Assembly (NCBI GenBank): GCA_946479225.1
Contig: CAMLFI010000019.1
Span: forward strand, 1-15,208
Origin: an uncultured Mucilaginibacter sp.
GTDB taxonomy: Bacteria; Bacteroidota; Bacteroidia; Sphingobacteriales; Sphingobacteriaceae
Direction of reading: 5' to 3'
DNA length: 15,208 nucleotides
Shown here in pieces: positions 12,935 through 15,208 of this stretch. A program made the position numbers and the translations under genes. The notes under the pieces were generated by a model. It saw only the letters and a program-made list of their open reading frames with translations. It was not told the DNA's origin and did not search any database. Position 1 is the first letter of the stretch, and each line of letters starts with the position of its first letter.

Positions 12935-14995
12935 ATGTCGCAACTGAATAACTTTAAACGCTATACCATTACATCGGCGCTTCCGTATGCCAACGGCCCT
13001 TTACATATCGGTCATTTGGCGGGTGCGTATTTGCCGGCTGATATATTTGTGCGCTTTCTTCGCCTAAAAAAGAAAGATGTAGTATACATCTGCGGCTCTG
13101 ACGAGCATGGCGCGGCCATCACTATAAAAGCAAAAAAGGAAGGTACTACGCCGCAGGCTATTATTGATAAGTACCATGAGCAGATAAAGAATAGTTTTGA
13201 AGAATTTGGTATTGGGTTTGACATTTACCACCGTACATCATCACCAATACATCATGATCTTTCGCAGGAGTTCTTTTTAAACCTGTATGAAAAAGGCGAG
13301 TTTGTAGAGCAGTATAGCGAGCAATACTTTGATGAAGATTTCCAGCAGTTTTTAGCCGATAGGTACATTGTTGGCACCTGCCCTAACTGCCACAATGATA
13401 ACGCCTATGGCGATCAGTGCGAACGTTGCGGCACATCGTTAAACCCGACTGATCTGATCAACCCGATCTCTACACTAAGCGGCAAGCCACCTATTTTAAA
13501 GGCTACCAAGCACTGGTATCTGCCTTTAGATAAGTACCAGCCTTGGCTGGAGCAATGGATAGATACGAAAGAAGGTGAGTGGAAGGTGAATGTTTTTGGG
13601 CAGTGCAAGTCGTGGCTAAAATCTGGCCTGCAACCACGCTCCATGACCCGCGACCTGGATTGGGGTATTGATGTACCACTGGAAGAGGCCAAAGGCAAAA
13701 AGCTATATGTTTGGATGGATGCGCCGATAGGCTATATATCCGCCACCAAACAATGGGCAATTGATAAGGGGAAAGACTGGCAGCTGTACTGGAAAAAGCA
13801 GGCAAACGAAGCTGATGATACCTGCCTTATCCACTTTATTGGTAAGGACAATATTGTTTTTCATTGTATCATCTTCCCATCTATATTGCATGCGCACGGC
13901 GAGTACGTATTGCCGCAAAATGTGCCTGCCAATGAGTTTTTAAATCTGGAGGGTGATAAACTTTCTACATCACGTAACCACGCGGTTTGGCTGCATGAGT
14001 ATCTGGAGGAGTTCCCGAATAAGCAGGATGAGTTACGTTATGTGCTTACCTCAATATTACCTGAGACCAGCGACAGTGAGTTTACCTGGAGGGATTACCA
14101 GGCCCGCGTTAATAACGAGTTGGTTGCCATATTAGGCAACTTTGTTAACCGGGTAATGATACTGATGCACAAGTTTTACGACGGCAAGGTAGAGGGTGAT
14201 ATAAAATTGACGGATGGCTATCTGAACGACGAGATAGGTATATTTTATGACGCCCTGGATAGCAGCCTGCAGAACTACCGTTTCAGACAGGGGTTGCAAA
14301 GCGTGATGGATATTGCCCGTTTAGGCAATAAATATCTCACTGATAAAGAACCCTGGAAAACCATAAAAACTGACCCGAATGACGCCCGCGATGCATTGCA
14401 CAATTGCCTGTTTATTATAGGGCATTTGGCAACCTGCTTGCAACCATTTTTACCGGCTACGGCTAAAAAGATATTCGGCATGCTGAACCTGCCCGAACAA
14501 TTCACTTTTGATGAGGAGTTGGTATTCAACAATGGACATCAGCTTAACCCCGCTGCATTGTTGTTTGAGAAAGTGGAAGATGAGGTAATAGATAAGCAGA
14601 TAGAAAAGTTAAAAAGTAAGAAGCAAGCAGCTACAGTAGTGGAAGAGCTTCCCGTAACCCCCGCAAAAGAGAACATCAATTACGAGAGTTTTGCTACCAT
14701 GGATATACGTACCGGTACTATACTTACTGCCGAAAAAGTTGCTAAAACCAAGAAACTGCTTAAGCTTACCATTGATACCGGCATAGATCAGCGTACCGTA
14801 GTATCGGGTATTGCGGAGTATTATGAGCCGGAAGCAATAATTGGCCAAAAGGTAAGTATACTGGTAAACCTGGAGCCGCGCGACATAAAAGGCATTACAT
14901 CACAGGGAATGCTACTGATGGCCGAAAACGCCGAAGGTAAATTAAGCTTTGTTGCCCCGGTTGATGATTTCAACAATGGATCGGTGATTAGATAA
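12935..14995 (+). CDS. metG: Methionine--tRNA ligase with C-terminal tRNA-binding domain
   Basis: 686 residues. It charges tRNA-Met with methionine in the cytoplasm, for initiation and elongation. The class I signature HIGH is at residues 24-27 (PYANGPLHIGHLAGAYLPAD). A zinc knuckle with two CxxC pairs lies at Cys149/152 and Cys162/165 (TCPNC ... QCERC). The second class I motif appears as DKLSTS (341-346) in place of KMSKS, the form I expect in Bacteroidota. Methionine-pocket and helical features include WMDAPIGYISATKQW (260-274) and FIGKDNIVFH (301-310). The anticodon-binding helical domain occupies about 390-545. A charged linker (about 550-580) joins a Trbp111/EMAP-like OB-fold domain from about 582 to 686 (FATMDIRTGTI, GITSQGMLLMA), which boosts tRNA binding and dimerisation. 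Full length and intact; single-gene transcript from the box at 12907. Confidence 0.98.
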   Translation: MSQLNNFKRYTITSALPYANGPLHIGHLAGAYLPADIFVRFLRLKKKDVVYICGSDEHGAAITIKAKKEGTTPQAIIDKYHEQIKNSFEEFGIGFDIYHRTSSPIHHDLSQEFFLNLYEKGEFVEQYSEQYFDEDFQQFLADRYIVGTCPNCHNDNAYGDQCERCGTSLNPTDLINPISTLSGKPPILKATKHWYLPLDKYQPWLEQWIDTKEGEWKVNVFGQCKSWLKSGLQPRSMTRDLDWGIDVPLEEAKGKKLYVWMDAPIGYISATKQWAIDKGKDWQLYWKKQANEADDTCLIHFIGKDNIVFHCIIFPSILHAHGEYVLPQNVPANEFLNLEGDKLSTSRNHAVWLHEYLEEFPNKQDELRYVLTSILPETSDSEFTWRDYQARVNNELVAILGNFVNRVMILMHKFYDGKVEGDIKLTDGYLNDEIGIFYDALDSSLQNYRFRQGLQSVMDIARLGNKYLTDKEPWKTIKTDPNDARDALHNCLFIIGHLATCLQPFLPATAKKIFGMLNLPEQFTFDEELVFNNGHQLNPAALLFEKVEDEVIDKQIEKLKSKKQAATVVEELPVTPAKENINYESFATMDIRTGTILTAEKVAKTKKLLKLTIDTGIDQRTVVSGIAEYYEPEAIIGQKVSILVNLEPRDIKGITSQGMLLMAENAEGKLSFVAPVDDFNNGSVIR

Positions 14996-14997
14996 TC

Positions 14998-15065
14998 TGC
15001 GGATGTGCAAATGTGCGGATATGCAAATGTTTCTTTGCTTAATCAGCTATAATTTGCACATTTGC
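14998..15065. repeat. Tandem 16-bp repeat with an inverted partner downstream of metG
   Basis: TGCGGATGTGCAAATG (14998-15013) is directly followed by TGCGGATATGCAAATG (15014-15029), 15 of 16 identical. GCAAATGTGC (15007-15016), across the junction, is the exact complement of GCACATTTGC (15056-15065), and TGTGCAAAT (15004-15012) of ATTTGCACA (15052-15060). The block can fold into alternative hairpins just after the metG stop and may end its transcript, though no T run follows. It looks like a member of a dispersed small-repeat family rather than a dedicated terminator. Confidence 0.7.
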
Positions 15066-15134
15066 TGAAATTTAGATGGGACTGCGCCAAGGAATAAAAT
15101 CTGATATCGTAATTCTCAAATCCGAATTCCAAAT

Positions 15135-15206
15135 GGTCCCGTAGTTCAACGGATAGAATAGGAGTTTCCTAAACTCTAGATATGGGTTCGATTCCCGTCG
15201 GGACCA
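15135..15206 (+). tRNA. tRNA-Arg(CCU)
   Basis: A full cloverleaf can be drawn. The acceptor stem is GGTCCCG (15135-15141) with CGGGACC (15199-15205), with discriminator A at 15206. The D stem is GTTC/GAAT (15144-15147, 15156-15159). The anticodon stem is GGAGT/ACTCT (15161-15165, 15173-15177) with loop TTCCTAA, so the anticodon is CCT at 15168-15170, reading AGG codons. The variable loop is 4 bases. The T arm is ATGGG-TTCGATT-CCCGT (15182-15198). No CCA end is encoded; CT follows the discriminator. It lies downstream of metG and its repeat block. No clear promoter box is visible in 15066-15134, where an AATTC(T/C)CAAAT-like direct repeat ends right at the tRNA. Confidence 0.96.
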
Positions 15207-15208
15207 CT

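Noticed and set aside
13503..13805. Minus-strand open frame inside metG
   Set aside because: Fully inside an intact essential gene on the other strand.
13955..13972. DKLSTS in place of KMSKS in methionyl-tRNA synthetase
   Set aside because: At first this looked like a damaged catalytic motif, but it is the form I expect in Bacteroidota MetRS, and the rest of the enzyme is intact.
14998..15065. Possible CRISPR array
   Set aside because: The two 16-base copies are directly abutting with no spacers, so this is a tandem repeat.

Overview
The window comes from a member of the Bacteroidota, most likely the family Sphingobacteriaceae (Mucilaginibacter or Pedobacter type). This rests on a SusC/SusD pair, a TonB-family receptor of the outer-membrane beta-barrel class with no separate TonB operon, Bacteroidota-style promoter boxes (TTTG ... 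TAnnTTTG) in place of E. coli sigma-70 boxes, near absence of Shine-Dalgarno sequences, and a methionyl-tRNA synthetase with a fused C-terminal tRNA-binding domain. The genus is inferred from protein resemblance, not proven.

Layout. (1) 3-617, plus strand: the 3' end of a large exported protein, probably an M14 zinc carboxypeptidase, whose start lies outside the window. (2) 677-3130, minus: an 817-residue TonB-dependent-receptor-like outer membrane protein behind a candidate ECF-sigma promoter. (3) 3310-5532, minus: a three-gene cassette in transcription order padR-family repressor, PspC-domain membrane protein, small membrane-anchored or secreted protein. It has a candidate PadR operator at its promoter. 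(4) 5717-11616, plus: a four-gene nutrient-uptake operon of SusC, SusD and two further lipoproteins, closed by a strong intrinsic terminator. (5) 11681-12598, minus: an LD-carboxypeptidase (S66). (6) 12935-14995, plus: metG. (7) 15135-15206, plus: tRNA-Arg(CCU).

How the parts may work together. The SusC-SusD-(DUF5011/BT_2262-like)-(Lipid_bd-like) order matches the Bacteroides thetaiotaomicron BT2264-BT2261 locus, whose SusCD complex was reported to carry bound peptides. No glycan-degrading enzyme is visible in the window, and a probable carboxypeptidase and a murein-peptide LD-carboxypeptidase lie nearby. The operon is therefore better read as an oligopeptide importer than as a polysaccharide utilization locus. 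The divergent PadR-PspC cassette looks like a membrane-stress module. Its operator region faces the SusC promoter, so cross-regulation is possible but unproven.

Intergenic DNA holds two short hairpin-forming repeat clusters (621-677 and 14998-15065) that look like dispersed small repeats. No CRISPR array, insertion sequence, prophage gene or integrase is visible. Most of the window is ordinary for this group; the points of interest are the peptide-type SusCD operon, the PadR/PspC cassette, and two promoters that abut their start codons.
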